Source of the DNA: Rhodobacter sp.
GTDB taxonomy: Bacteria; Pseudomonadota; Alphaproteobacteria; Rhodobacterales; Rhodobacteraceae
Length of the DNA stretch: 64,000 nucleotides
Reading direction: 5' to 3'
Assembly (NCBI GenBank): GCA_020250175.1
Contig: JADCEN010000006.1
Location: 124,001-188,000, forward strand
Made by a program: the position numbers and the translations under genes. Shown here one piece after another: positions 53,468 to 62,266 of the stretch. Under the pieces are notes generated by a model. It saw nothing but the letters and a program-made list of their open reading frames with translations, was not told the DNA's origin and searched no databases. Each line of letters begins with the position of its first letter. The stretch's first letter is position 1.

Positions 53468-53493
53468 TTAACAGAGGGTTAATAATGAGTTAA
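53468..53493. promoter_or_regulatory. Triple CtrA-type TTAA boxes upstream of the GT2 gene
   Basis: TTAA occurs at 53468-53471, 53479-53482 and 53490-53493, each separated by exactly 7 bp (CAGAGGG, TAATGAG). This gives two overlapping TTAA-N7-TTAA sites, the known CtrA consensus in alphaproteobacteria, 45-70 bp upstream of the GT2 start. The only gene starting nearby is the GT2 gene, since carA on the other side ends here. Confidence 0.6.
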
Positions 53494-53563
53494 TCTGTGA
53501 ATAACTATTTCTGACGTGCCGGGGCCGGGCGGTGCGACAGGGTTGCCGCTGCTGTCTGGCCGG

Positions 53564-54733
53564 TCAGGCCACCCGGCGCTGGCGCATGGACCCGGCGAAG
53601 CGGTTGAACAGATAGTAGCTGTCCTGCGGGCCGGGGCTGGCCTCGGGGTGGTACTGTACCGAGAACACCGGCCTGCCGTCTATCCGGATGCCGCAGTTCG
53701 AGCCGTCGAACAGGCTGATGTGGGTTTCCAGCACGCCCGGCGGCAGGGTCTGGCTGTCGACGGTGAAGCCGTGATTCATCGAGGTGATTTCGACCTTCCC
53801 GGTGTCAATATCCTTCACCGGGTGGTTCGCGCCGTGGTGGCCATGGTTCATCTTGACGGTGCGCGCCCCCAGCGCCAGCGCCAGCATCTGGTGCCCAAGG
53901 CAGATGCCGAACAGCGGCAGGTCCGCCTCCAGCACGCCGCGAATCATCGGGACCGCATATTGGCCGGTCGCCGCAGGATCGCCGGGGCCGTTGGACAAAA
54001 AAACGCCTTCCGGTTGCAGCGCCAGCACATCTTCGGCAGTGGCACTGGCGGGAAGAACGGTCACCTCGCAGCCTGATGAGGCAAGGCAACGCAGGATGTT
54101 GCGTTTGGCACCGTAATCCACGGCAACCACGCGCAGCCCCGCGCCCTGACGCGGCTGGTAGCCCTGCGGCCAGGCCCAGCGCATTTCATCCCAGCGATAG
54201 CTTTGCGCACAGGTGACGTCACGGGCCAGGTCAAGTCCGACCAGACCGCGCCATGCGCGGGCCCTGGCCACCAGGGCGGCAATGTCGAAGTTGCCCTCGG
54301 GATCATGGGCCAGGGCCACATGGGGTGCCCCCTGCTGGCGGATGGCGCGGGTCAGGCGGCGGGTGTCGACGCCGCCCATGCCGATGCGGCCCCTGGCGGT
54401 CAGCCACTGCACCAGATTGCCGGTGGCGCGCCAGTTCGACGGCTCGGTCGGGTCCCATTTCACGATCAGGCCGGCGGCAACCGGACCCGCGGCCTCGTCA
54501 TCCTCGGCGGTGACGCCGACGTTGCCGATATGGGGAAAGGTGAAGGTCACCACCTGCCCGGCATAGGACGGATCGGTCATGATTTCCTGATAGCCGGTCA
54601 TCGCGGTGTTGAAGACCAGCTCTGCCACCGTTTCGCCGATTGCGCCAAAACCCTGTCCGAAAAACAGGGTGCCGTCTGCCAGGGCAAGGCAGGCGGTGGG
54701 GCGCGGACCGGACGTCTGGCTCGAGGCGGACAT
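53564..54733 (-). CDS. carA: Carbamoyl-phosphate synthase small subunit
   Basis: Glutamine amidotransferase subunit that feeds ammonia to CarB for arginine and pyrimidine synthesis, 389 residues. The N-terminal CPSase domain includes LVFNTAMTGYQEIMTDPSYAGQ, and the class I amidotransferase domain has the nucleophile in FGICLGHQMLALALG and the His/Glu pair in QYHPEASPGPQD. The start at 54733 (MSASSQT) follows the promoter with ideal spacing. carB is not in the window. Confidence 0.96.
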   Translation of the reverse strand: MSASSQTSGPRPTACLALADGTLFFGQGFGAIGETVAELVFNTAMTGYQEIMTDPSYAGQVVTFTFPHIGNVGVTAEDDEAAGPVAAGLIVKWDPTEPSNWRATGNLVQWLTARGRIGMGGVDTRRLTRAIRQQGAPHVALAHDPEGNFDIAALVARARAWRGLVGLDLARDVTCAQSYRWDEMRWAWPQGYQPRQGAGLRVVAVDYGAKRNILRCLASSGCEVTVLPASATAEDVLALQPEGVFLSNGPGDPAATGQYAVPMIRGVLEADLPLFGICLGHQMLALALGARTVKMNHGHHGANHPVKDIDTGKVEITSMNHGFTVDSQTLPPGVLETHISLFDGSNCGIRIDGRPVFSVQYHPEASPGPQDSYYLFNRFAGSMRQRRVA

Positions 54734-54761
54734 GGCGCGACTCCCTGGCATAAGCGGGCGG

Positions 54762-54790
54762 ACCCTACGGTTTGGGGCGGGCAGGGTCAA
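54762..54790 (-). promoter_or_regulatory. carA promoter
   Basis: On the minus strand TTGACC (54790-54785), 17-bp spacer, TAGGGT (54767-54762), 29 bp before the carA ATG. A good sigma-70 match by spacing. Confidence 0.55.
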
Positions 54791-54847
54791 GGCCATGCGG
54801 AAAATGTCTTTTCTTTTCAGAACAATATCTTGTGCGACCCACATGTG

Positions 54848-54876
54848 TTGTCTTGACGGGCCAGGGGATGTATTGT
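54848..54876 (+). promoter_or_regulatory. Promoter of the YqeY-like gene
   Basis: TTGTCT (54848-54853), 17-bp spacer, TATTGT (54871-54876), 28 bp before the ATG. It is divergent to the carA promoter, with the two -35 boxes about 58 bp apart. Confidence 0.4.
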
Positions 54877-54904
54877 GCCGGTCCGGACAGGGGGAAGGTA
54901 AGCG

Positions 54905-55363
54905 ATGACCATGCGTGAGCGGCTGCAGGCCGCCCTGAAGGATGCGATGCGGGCGAAAGAGGCGGCGCGCCTTTCGACGCTGCGCCTGATCAATGCCGCC
55001 ATCAAGGACCGGGACATCGCCGTGCGCGGCGACGGGCAGGATGCGGGGGTGTCGGATGCCGATATTCTGGGCATTCTGGGCAAGATGGTGAAGCAGCGCC
55101 AGGAAAGTGCCCGCGCCTATGAAGAGGGCGGGCGGCTGGAACTGGCCGAAAAGGAACTGGAAGAAATCCGGGTGATCGAGGAATTCCTGCCGCGCCAGCT
55201 TTCGGCAGCGGAAGTGGACGCGGCGATCACCGATGCCGTTGCCGAGGCGGGGGCCACCGGCATTCGCGACATGGGCAAGGTGATGGCCGTTCTGAAGGGC
55301 AAATACACCGGGCAGATGGATTTCGGCGCGGTAGGGCCGCGGGTGAAGGAGCGGCTGTCCTGA
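54905..55363 (+). CDS. GatB/YqeY domain-containing protein
   Basis: A 152-residue protein matching the YqeY family: RERLQAALKDAMRAKEAARLSTLRLINAAIKDRDI, LGKMVKQRQESARAYEEGGR, EFLPRQLS and DMGKVMAVLKGKYTGQMDFG. The domain is homologous to the tRNA-binding tail of GatB; free-standing members may be involved in tRNA amidation, but no function is established. Divergent from carA, a common arrangement in this order. Confidence 0.9.
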   Translation: MTMRERLQAALKDAMRAKEAARLSTLRLINAAIKDRDIAVRGDGQDAGVSDADILGILGKMVKQRQESARAYEEGGRLELAEKELEEIRVIEEFLPRQLSAAEVDAAITDAVAEAGATGIRDMGKVMAVLKGKYTGQMDFGAVGPRVKERLS

Positions 55364-55482
55364 GGCGTCGCAGATCACCGGGAAGTGCCGGGACGGTACC
55401 GTGCGGCCCGCTGTCTTTGGTGGCGCACCGGCCCGACCGCCGACAGATCGACCGGGACGTCCCCCAACCCTGAAGGGCGGTA

Positions 55483-55863
55483 TCAGTCCATGGGCGTGCA
55501 GATTTCAACAAGCGTCCCTTCGGGCGCGCGGACATAGCTGATCGTCTGTCCCCAGGGCATGTCCGTTGCCCCCTGAACCAGGGCGGCCCCGGCAGACAGG
55601 GCGCGTTCAAGGGCGTCGGGCACATCCTTTGTGGCAAAGGCCAGGTCGAAACTGGGCCGCTCCGGCGCGGCGGTGGCCACCTGTTTGCCAAGGCTTTGCA
55701 TCAGCGCGATGCTGGAAAAGGCCAGCCGGGTGTCGCCCGTGGCCATTTCGCCGTAATCGCCGCTGTCATGCAGAAAACGCCGCTCAAGCCCGAAGGCATG
55801 GGCGTAGAAGTCCATCGTGGTCCCAACATCCGGGACATACAGAATGACGTAGCGAAGCTGCAT
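55483..55863 (-). CDS. VOC family (glyoxalase-like) protein
   Basis: A 126-residue protein with paired beta-alpha-beta-beta-beta motifs typical of vicinal oxygen chelate proteins: YVILYVPDVGTTMDFYAHAFGLERRF and the end segment YVRAPEGTLVEICTPMD. Putative metal ligands are the glutamate of GTLVEI and residues on other strands. The substrate is unknown. The 119-bp gap upstream has nothing evident. Confidence 0.82.
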   Translation of the reverse strand: MQLRYVILYVPDVGTTMDFYAHAFGLERRFLHDSGDYGEMATGDTRLAFSSIALMQSLGKQVATAAPERPSFDLAFATKDVPDALERALSAGAALVQGATDMPWGQTISYVRAPEGTLVEICTPMD

Positions 55864-55935
55864 GGTTCATCCCCCCTGTAGTGCGGGGCAAAGGTGACAG
55901 GTTCGGGTGCCGATGTCACGCCTTTGGCGGTCCGG

Positions 55936-56466
55936 TCAGCGCAGGTCGGCAAGCCTCTGGCGTACCTCGTGCCGCAGGGCAAGCCGTTCGTCTTCCGACA
56001 GGAATGCACCCAGTTCCACCTCGCGCCCTGCGCCGCGCAGTGTCAGGTATTGCGGCACGGGGCCGCCCTTTTCGTGCAGCGACACCGTCACCCAATGCGG
56101 GTTCGCCTCCCAGGATTGCCGGCGCTGGCCCGGCCCGTGGCGAGTCAGTGTGATCCGGTCAGGCCACAGGATCAGGTCTTCCAGGATCTCGCCGTCGCGG
56201 TAGCTGCGCGCCAGCGCGGTCCAGATCGACCAGATCGCCAGCAACAGAAAGGGCAGGACGCCCCAAAGCACGGGCGAGCCGAGCAGGGGGATCAGCGGAA
56301 CGGCAAGCAGGGCCGCCGTGGTGCCGATGAACCACACGAAACCGCGCCTGGGCAAGGACCGGAATGGCCAAAGCCGCAGATGCGCCAGCGGCCGGTCCGC
56401 CTCCGGCAAAGGGGCCCCGGAATGATCTGGAACCCCCTGCATGTCGTTGAGCCATTCGTAGGGCAT
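55936..56466 (-). CDS. DUF2244 domain-containing membrane protein
   Basis: A 176-residue protein with two membrane helices (about residues 40-80: FVWFIGTTAALLAVPLIPLLG and VLWGVLPFLLLAIWSIWTAL), followed by a soluble C-terminal domain (ILEDLILWPDRITLTRHGPG, WEANPHWVTVSLHEKGGP). The DUF2244 family is often encoded near cytochrome oxidase genes; ctaD is the next gene but one here, with a sulfotransferase inserted between. Function is unknown. Confidence 0.85.
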   Translation of the reverse strand: MPYEWLNDMQGVPDHSGAPLPEADRPLAHLRLWPFRSLPRRGFVWFIGTTAALLAVPLIPLLGSPVLWGVLPFLLLAIWSIWTALARSYRDGEILEDLILWPDRITLTRHGPGQRRQSWEANPHWVTVSLHEKGGPVPQYLTLRGAGREVELGAFLSEDERLALRHEVRQRLADLR

Positions 56467-56475
56467 GGCGGTATT

Positions 56476-57234
56476 TCAGCCCTGGAACGGCGCAAGACCA
56501 CGCTCTGCCCGGTATCTTTCCGCCCAGATGGCGCTTTCCGCGTTGGCCATGCGACGGTTGGCGACGGTCAAGGCGGTGTTCGTATCAAGGGCAAGCCCAG
56601 CAGCGGCAAGCAAGGCATGCACGTGATGCTGGGGGTCCTTGGCGAACGTTTCATAATCAAGAATGACAGGCGCAATCGCATTGGCCGCAAACCATTGCAC
56701 CCAACGCGCATTACCCTGCGCGATCTCGGCACGAAACGCATCGATGCGCGCGGCATCGTAACTAGCACGACCTTGGGGGATTTTCGGTTCGGTTCCGTCG
56801 AGATGCCATATCTGACTGACCTCAGCCTTCAATCGTGATATGCTTTGCGCCACATCGTCGCCACGGCGGCACCAGATGAAATGGCAGGGTCCGAAGGCTT
56901 TGGCGAATAAAGCGCCATCATCGCCGGTGTCGGGGAAAAGGCTGCGAAGTTCATCCATGAAATCGGGAAGGGTTGCTGCCTGAATGCGAATTCCGCACAC
57001 GCCATTTTCGGATTGCCCGGCTCGGATTGCCGCATGAAGATAACTGGCGGGATCAGGCGATCCGCAAGAGTCGCAGGTCACGCCCCATTCTTCCGCCCAT
57101 TCGGCACGATCTTCTGCCCGATAAAAGCTTTCAGGTCGACCTGCAACACCAGTTGCCGCAAGAAGCGCACATAGCAGTGTGCTGCCGGTGCGGGGGGTAG
57201 CGCAGATCACAAAGGTCAGCGGTGGGTGCATCAT
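56476..57234 (-). CDS. Stf0-type sulfotransferase
   Basis: A 252-residue PAPS-dependent sulfotransferase. The 5'-phosphosulfate loop is TFVICATPRTGSTLLCALLAATG, and the 3'-phosphate region is HFIWCRRGDDVAQSISRLKAEVSQIWH. VILDYETFAKDPQHHVHALL is typical of the Stf0 group that sulfates trehalose and related sugars. Base composition is visibly less GC-rich than its neighbours (for instance runs such as AATCAAGAATGAC), which suggests recent transfer. It separates ctaD from the DUF2244 gene. Confidence 0.85.
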   Translation of the reverse strand: MMHPPLTFVICATPRTGSTLLCALLAATGVAGRPESFYRAEDRAEWAEEWGVTCDSCGSPDPASYLHAAIRAGQSENGVCGIRIQAATLPDFMDELRSLFPDTGDDGALFAKAFGPCHFIWCRRGDDVAQSISRLKAEVSQIWHLDGTEPKIPQGRASYDAARIDAFRAEIAQGNARWVQWFAANAIAPVILDYETFAKDPQHHVHALLAAAGLALDTNTALTVANRRMANAESAIWAERYRAERGLAPFQG

Positions 57235-57291
57235 GGTCTTGAGGTAGGTCGGCCCCGGGTTTCCCCAGGGCCGTTATGATTTCTGACGCAG

Positions 57292-58965
57292 TCAGTGGGC
57301 GTGGCCCTTGTCCCAGTCGGACTGCTTCGGCAATTGCTCGAAGGTGTGTTCCGGCGGGGGCGAGGGCAGCGTCCATTCCAGAGTGTCGGCGTATTCGTTC
57401 CAGTAGTTGTTCTCGGTCACCCGCGCGCCAAAGCGCAGGGTGTAGAACACGATCCCGATAAAGAACACGAAGGACGCAAAGGACAGGAAGGCACCCATCG
57501 ACGAGAACCAGTTCCAATAGGCAAAGGCCTCGGGGTAGTCGATATAGCGGCGCGGCATTCCCTGACGGCCCAGGAAGTGCTGGGGGAAGAACGTCAGGTT
57601 CGAACCGATGAACATCGTCCAGAAGTGCAGCTTACCCGCCCATTCCGGGTATTGCCGGCCTGACATCTTGCCGATCCAGTAATAGACGCCCGCAAAGATG
57701 GCAAAGACGGCACCAAGGCTCATCACATAGTGGAAATGCGCCACGACGTAGTAAGTATCGTGATAGGCGCGGTCCACCGCCGCCTGGCTGAGCACGATGC
57801 CGGTCACACCGCCGACGGTGAACAGGAAGATGAAGCCGATGGCAAACAGCATCGGCGTCTTGAACTCGATCGAGCCGCCCCACATGGTGGCAATCCAGGA
57901 GAAGATCTTGATGCCCGTCGGCACCGCGATCACCATCGTGGCCAGCATGAAGTAGCTTTGCTGGGTCAGCGACATGCCGACCGTGTACATGTGGTGCGCC
58001 CAGACCACGAAGCCCAGCGCGCCGATGGCCACCATCGCATAGACCATCGGCAGATAGCCGAACACCGGCTTGCGCGAGAAGGTGGCAACAACATGGCTGA
58101 TGATGCCAAAGCCCGGCAGGATCACGATATACACTTCCGGATGGCCGAAGAACCACAGGATGTGCTGATACAGAACCGGGTCACCGCCGCCCGAGGGATC
58201 GAAAAAGGTCGTGCCGAAGTTCCGGTCGGTCAGCAGCATGGTGATGGCACCTGCCAACACCGGCAGTGCCAGCAGGATCAGCCAGGCGGTGACGAAGATT
58301 GACCAGGCGAACAGCGGCACCTTGTGCAATGTCATGCCGGGTGCGCGCATGTTCAGGAAGGTGGTGATGATGTTGATCGCCCCCAGGATCGAAGACGCGC
58401 CGGAAAGATGGATGGCGAAGATCGCAAGGTCCATCGAATAGCCCGTTTCCAGCGTGGACAGCGGCGGATAGAGCACCCATCCCACACCGGCGCCCTGCAA
58501 CCCTTCCCCGCCCGGCGCAAAGACCGAGGCGACGGCCAGCGACGCACCGGCGATGAAGAGCCAGAACGACAGGTTGTTCATGCGCGGAAAGGCCATGTCC
58601 GGCGCGCCGATCTGCAGCGGCATGAAGTAGTTGCCGAAGCCGCCGAACATGGCCGGGATCACGACAAAGAACATCATCAGCACGCCATGGCCGGTGATCA
58701 GCACGTTCCACAGATGGCCGTTGGGCGTGCATTCGGCCACCGTCGCCGCTGCCGTCAGCCGCGCACCTTCAAGGCACATGTACTGCACGCCGGGGTGCAT
58801 CAGCTCCATGCGCATGTAGACGGTGAAGGTCACCGAAAGCAGGCCAAGAAAGCCGCCTGCGAACAGATACAGGATGCCGATGTCCTTGTGGTTGGTTGAC
58901 ATGAACCAGCGCGTGAAGAAGCCGCGCCTGTCGTCTGTCTGGCCGTGGATGGCTGCGTCTGCCAT
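57292..58965 (-). CDS. ctaD: Cytochrome c oxidase subunit I
   Basis: Catalytic subunit of aa3-type oxidase, 557 residues, twelve membrane helices. Heme ligands are visible: His in [13 protein letters not shown] and the helix X pair in [18 protein letters not shown]; the copper B histidines are in [16 protein letters not shown] (with the Tyr crosslink) and [10 protein letters not shown]. The K-channel and D-channel regions are intact. The start is ATG at 58965 behind a GGAGG site that is locked in a hairpin. Subunits II and III are not in this window. Confidence 0.96.
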   Translation of the reverse strand: MADAAIHGQTDDRRGFFTRWFMSTNHKDIGILYLFAGGFLGLLSVTFTVYMRMELMHPGVQYMCLEGARLTAAATVAECTPNGHLWNVLITGHGVLMMFFVVIPAMFGGFGNYFMPLQIGAPDMAFPRMNNLSFWLFIAGASLAVASVFAPGGEGLQGAGVGWVLYPPLSTLETGYSMDLAIFAIHLSGASSILGAINIITTFLNMRAPGMTLHKVPLFAWSIFVTAWLILLALPVLAGAITMLLTDRNFGTTFFDPSGGGDPVLYQHILWFFGHPEVYIVILPGFGIISHVVATFSRKPVFGYLPMVYAMVAIGALGFVVWAHHMYTVGMSLTQQSYFMLATMVIAVPTGIKIFSWIATMWGGSIEFKTPMLFAIGFIFLFTVGGVTGIVLSQAAVDRAYHDTYYVVAHFHYVMSLGAVFAIFAGVYYWIGKMSGRQYPEWAGKLHFWTMFIGSNLTFFPQHFLGRQGMPRRYIDYPEAFAYWNWFSSMGAFLSFASFVFFIGIVFYTLRFGARVTENNYWNEYADTLEWTLPSPPPEHTFEQLPKQSDWDKGHAH

Positions 58966-58970
58966 TCTTG

Positions 58971-58999
58971 CCTCCGTTGGGTTTATAGGGCAACGGAGG
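58971..58999 (-). promoter_or_regulatory. Hairpin that sequesters the ctaD ribosome binding site
   Basis: In the ctaD leader CCTCCGTTG pairs perfectly with CAACGGAGG (9 bp) around the 11-base loop CCCTATAAACC. The 3' arm contains the GGAGG Shine-Dalgarno, five bases before the ATG, and the 5' arm is its anti-Shine-Dalgarno. Regulation by hairpin opening is plausible. Confidence 0.6.
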
Positions 59000-59111
59000 G
59001 TCGGGCCCCCGTCAATTCTGCTCTGCTTTTAGAGACGCGGGTGCGCCTGGGCAATCTCTGACTTTGGCGGGACGCGAGAAAATTGCTGCAATCGTGCGGT
59101 CTTGACCGGCG

Positions 59112-59534
59112 TCATTCGGACGCAGGCGCGACCGAGGCAAGATAGGCCGCCATGTCTGCGCCGCCCCTGGCAAGCTTGAAGGACATCTTTGACTTCGCCC
59201 CTGCATCGCCGGTTGCGTCCTTCAGCCATGCGGTCGGGTTGGCGACATAGGCGGCCAGTGCGGCCTCGTCCCATGTCCTGCCGGCCGCCCCTACGGATTT
59301 CAGGCTGTCGCCATAGGCGAAATCGGCGGATGCCACCGTGCGGCCCACGATCCCGTACAGGTTGGGTCCGGTCTTGCCGCCTTGCTGGATCGCCGTGCCG
59401 TTGGGGGCGATGATCGCATGGCAGGCCTTGCACTTCTTGAATTCGGCTTCGCCCTTTGCGGCGTCCTGGGCAAGGGCGGGCGCGCAGGCTGACAGCAGCG
59501 CCGCAAGCGCGGGAAAGGGGGCGCGGAAGATCAT
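59112..59534 (-). CDS. c-type cytochrome (class I, cytochrome c2-like)
   Basis: A 140-residue secreted cytochrome. A signal peptide precedes residue 24 (SACAPALAQ|DAAKG), then CKACH binds the heme. The distal methionine is probably in KSKMSFKLAR, and the order GEAEFKKCKACH, TGPNLYGIVGR, MAAYLASV matches small class I cytochromes that donate electrons to aa3 or cbb3 oxidases. Its location 145 bp upstream of ctaD supports that pairing. A lipobox-like ALLSAC overlaps the signal region, so a lipoprotein form cannot be excluded. Confidence 0.88.
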   Translation of the reverse strand: MIFRAPFPALAALLSACAPALAQDAAKGEAEFKKCKACHAIIAPNGTAIQQGGKTGPNLYGIVGRTVASADFAYGDSLKSVGAAGRTWDEAALAAYVANPTAWLKDATGDAGAKSKMSFKLARGGADMAAYLASVAPASE

Positions 59535-59618
59535 GGAACCTCTGACGATGATGGACCGTATCATTACCGTCGCAAAGGAAGGCCGCTTCGGCAAGCGGCG
59601 GTGTTGCCGCAGGGGGCA

Positions 59619-60266
59619 TCAGGGGAAATGGCGCGGAAAGGTCCGTGCCAGCGCCGCATCCAGATCGGCCATGCTGACAGGCAGGCCCAGATCGACAAGG
59701 CTGGTCACGCCATGGTCGCGGATGCCGCAGGGGACGATGCCGGTGAAATGGTCAAGGTCCGGCTCCACATTGATCGAAAGGCCGTGAAAGCTGACCCAGC
59801 GGCGCAGCTTCACCCCGATGGCCGCAATCTTGTCTTCCGCCGGGCTGCCGTCGGCATGGCGCGGTCGGTCCGGGCGCACCACCCAGACGCCCACGCGCCC
59901 CGCGCGGCGTTCGCCCCGCACGCCGAATTCGGCCAGCGTGGCGATCACCCAATCTTCCAGCGCGCAGACAAAGCGGCGCACATCGCGCCCGCGGGTGTTC
60001 AGGTCCAGCATGGTATAGACCACGCGCTGGCCGGGACCGTGATAGGTATACTGCCCCCCGCGCCCCGCCCGATGCACCGCGAAGCGGTGCGGGTCCCTCA
60101 GGTCTTCGGGCCGGGCCGAGGTGCCGGCGGTGTAAAGGGCCGGGTGTTCCAGCAGCCAGACCGCCTCGGGCTGCGTGCCCGCGGCAATGGCGGCGACGCG
60201 GGCCTCCATCGCGGCGAGCGTTTCGTCATACGGGGCAAGGCCGGGAAGGTGAGTCCAGTCGGGCAT
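59619..60266 (-). CDS. lipB: Octanoyl-ACP:protein N-octanoyltransferase
   Basis: First step of lipoate synthesis, 215 residues. The substrate motif is [21 protein letters not shown], the catalytic lysine is in [17 protein letters not shown], and the acyl-accepting cysteine in [19 protein letters not shown]. The ATG at 60266 is the family start ([17 protein letters not shown]). It is the last ordinary gene before an accessory region; 218 bp upstream show no promoter I could score. Confidence 0.95.
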   Translation of the reverse strand: MPDWTHLPGLAPYDETLAAMEARVAAIAAGTQPEAVWLLEHPALYTAGTSARPEDLRDPHRFAVHRAGRGGQYTYHGPGQRVVYTMLDLNTRGRDVRRFVCALEDWVIATLAEFGVRGERRAGRVGVWVVRPDRPRHADGSPAEDKIAAIGVKLRRWVSFHGLSINVEPDLDHFTGIVPCGIRDHGVTSLVDLGLPVSMADLDAALARTFPRHFP

Positions 60267-60484
60267 GGTGGTTCCGCTTCGGTGCCGGGCAATGGCAAAC
60301 GTCAATCATACCGCGCCGAAGCGTCCGCGAAAAGGCGGGGCAACTGTCCGCAATGCCTGACAGGGTCCTGGCACAGAAGCGGACCTTGTTCCACTCAGGC
60401 CCAGCCCCCTTTTTTCGAAGGCAGGGGCTTGCAAGCCTTCACACATCCAGCCCCCAAGTCGGGACGGTTCCGGCTACAGTATTG

Positions 60485-61129
60485 TCAGTCGGAAGTTCTG
60501 AAAATGATCTGAGTAGTTACAAGACCGTTCCCGTTGGCGTCTGCGCTGCGGCAATAGGTTCCGGCCTGTGCCGGGGTAATCGAGGGAGAAGAGTCAAAGA
60601 AATGGGGAACTGATGGACCACCAAAAACTTCGTCCGAGAAAGATGCTGCACCAAAAGCCCCATTGGCGTATCTGGTATCCCGACGCGAAACGACAAACAG
60701 ACGGGAGCAAAGATTGACGGGCATGTTCTGTTGAAACAGAGCAATGGTACTTGTTCCGTCTGCCGCAAGGAGAACGCCAAGGGTAGCAGACATGTTCGGG
60801 AACGGAAGCCGAAGGCGTTCCCCCGGGGGTTTCGTTGCGTCCCAAAGCTCTGCCGGAAGGGCACCTCTGGCATAAAGGAGGTCCTCGAAGTTGCTACCCG
60901 CATCACCTTCTATAGAGAAGCCTTCGCCCGTCACGGTGCGCGCTTCCGCAATCAATGCTGAATATGTGCGGACAACACTATTCATCCGGGATTGAAACGC
61001 GGCCTGCTGATAGAAAACCAGCCCCCCGACAATCAGCGCCAGTGCCACTGAAATATAAAGCACAGCCTCGATAAGGGTTACCCCACGCCGCCGCTTCACC
61101 GGTTGAGGCACTTTCGGAATACCCTTCAC
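60485..61129 (-). CDS. Orphan type IV prepilin-like protein
   Basis: A 214-residue protein starting with GTG at 61129 (AAAGGTG site upstream). The type IV prepilin signature is KRRRG|VTLIEAVLYISVALALIVGG: leader peptide ending in glycine, then hydrophobic helix with glutamate at mature position 5. The rest is an unrecognised globular domain with a C-terminal CRSAD and a cysteine in NLCSRLF, possibly a disulfide. No other pilus genes are near. The lower GC and its place in an IS-marked region suggest horizontal acquisition. It may be a minor pilin or a pseudopilin of an unknown system. Confidence 0.7.
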   Translation of the reverse strand: MKGIPKVPQPVKRRRGVTLIEAVLYISVALALIVGGLVFYQQAAFQSRMNSVVRTYSALIAEARTVTGEGFSIEGDAGSNFEDLLYARGALPAELWDATKPPGERLRLPFPNMSATLGVLLAADGTSTIALFQQNMPVNLCSRLFVVSRRDTRYANGAFGAASFSDEVFGGPSVPHFFDSSPSITPAQAGTYCRSADANGNGLVTTQIIFRTSD

Positions 61130-61507
61130 TTTTCACCTTTACACGCAACATTCCCTGCGACCACCACAGGAACAGACCTTTACCACATGTCACCCATGCG
61201 GTATAATACTGTTTACGCCTTGTGATAGTCTTCTTTTGATTCAAGGTCAAGACATGCCCGGAAGGCGGATGTCCGGTGCCCCGCCAGCGGCCCCGGCCCC
61301 GCAATCACATGGGCCGGGATTGCCGTGATCGTCTGATCCGGCCTGTGGATCATCCTGCGCGAGCGGGTCGTGGCCCGCAGCAGACGCGCAGCGGCGGCAC
61401 CCTTGCCTTGAACAGCGCGCCCTGCAGTTGACGCGGGCGGATGTCCGGCAGGGGCGCAACCTTCGGACAAGGCGCCGGACCGCCGCGCGCGGCGGCAGAC
61501 GGCAGGG
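61130..61507. other. Non-coding stretch upstream of the prepilin gene
   Basis: The first ~120 bp are AT-rich and probably hold the prepilin promoter (a TATAAT at 61203 is on the wrong strand for it). The remaining part is GC-rich, has no credible gene, and merges into the transposase remnant. I see no terminal inverted repeat that I could assign. Confidence 0.4.
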
Positions 61508-62085
61508 TCACCGCAACGGAACACCGACCCGGCCATGCCCCGTGTCGGTGTCGATGGTGGCGACCTCGGCCTTCGGATCGGCGAAGACGGCCTCGATCTC
61601 GCCGATCAGGCCGGGCTGATGGGCCTTGCCCGTCAGGAGACAGTCCGCCCCCGCGTTGCGGATCGCCTGCGCGGTGTCGGCGTTGCAGGCGATGGCATCG
61701 ATCAGGACGAGCGCGCCCTTGATCTGGCCCCTGCGCGACAGCCTCTCCCGCAGGAGCGGGATCGTGGTCTGCGCGCAGGCCCCGTCCGTGACCGCCTCCC
61801 GGTCCAGCACCAGCTTCCGCGCGTGGCGAAGGCCGAGACCGGGTGCAGCGCGGCGCGCCCGTTGCCGTGATCGTGACTGCCGCGCAAGATTTTGCCTTCG
61901 ATGGCCACCTTTCGGCCCGGCGCGCCGGGCCGAAAGGTGGCCGCCCAAGACCGGATCATCGCGGAAACCAGCGCCGGATCGATCCGGTTGCGCAACACTT
62001 GCAACCGGCGCGAGCCGGGAATGCCGTGATAAAAGGGCAGACAACACCACAGGAACAGCAGGTTGTTCCCGCCCCCGCCACCCTT
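61508..62085 (-). pseudogene. ISAs1-family transposase, broken N-terminal and central part
   Basis: On the minus strand the N-terminal frame reads LPFYHGIPGSRRLQVLRNRIDPALVS, then GRKVAIEGKILRGSHDHGNGRAALH and VSAFATR; a one-base frameshift near 61820 shifts to KLVLDREAVTDGACAQTTIP, GALVLIDAIACNADTAQAIRNAGADCLL and DTGHGRVGVPLR, then stops. This is the ISAs1 H-repeat transposase pattern. The element is non-functional: frameshifted and lacking its C-terminus, which appears on the other strand at 62947. Confidence 0.75.
61903..61942. repeat. Perfect 40-bp palindrome inside the transposase remnant
   Basis: The 40 bp from GGCCACCTTTCGGCCC to the mirror-image end are exactly self-complementary, with no spacer. 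It overlaps codons of the RPGAPGRKVA segment. Confidence 0.85.
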
Positions 62086-62266
62086 GCCGTCAACCCGAGC
62101 GCACGGCTGTGAGGCCGTTTTCGTGGGCTTGACCGGTTAACCATGGCAGGACACGATCCTGTGAAGGCTGCGTGAGTCGTGCGCTGGGCCACGATCAGGC
62201 GACCCGAATTGCACCGTCACAGGTCCGCCTCGCTGGCGCGGCGGGCGTGACTGGAAGGAGTCCGTC

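Noticed and set aside
61213-61536. A 107-codon minus-strand frame between the prepilin and the transposase remnant
   Set aside because: Arg-rich composition without motifs; it probably is degenerate insertion-sequence DNA.
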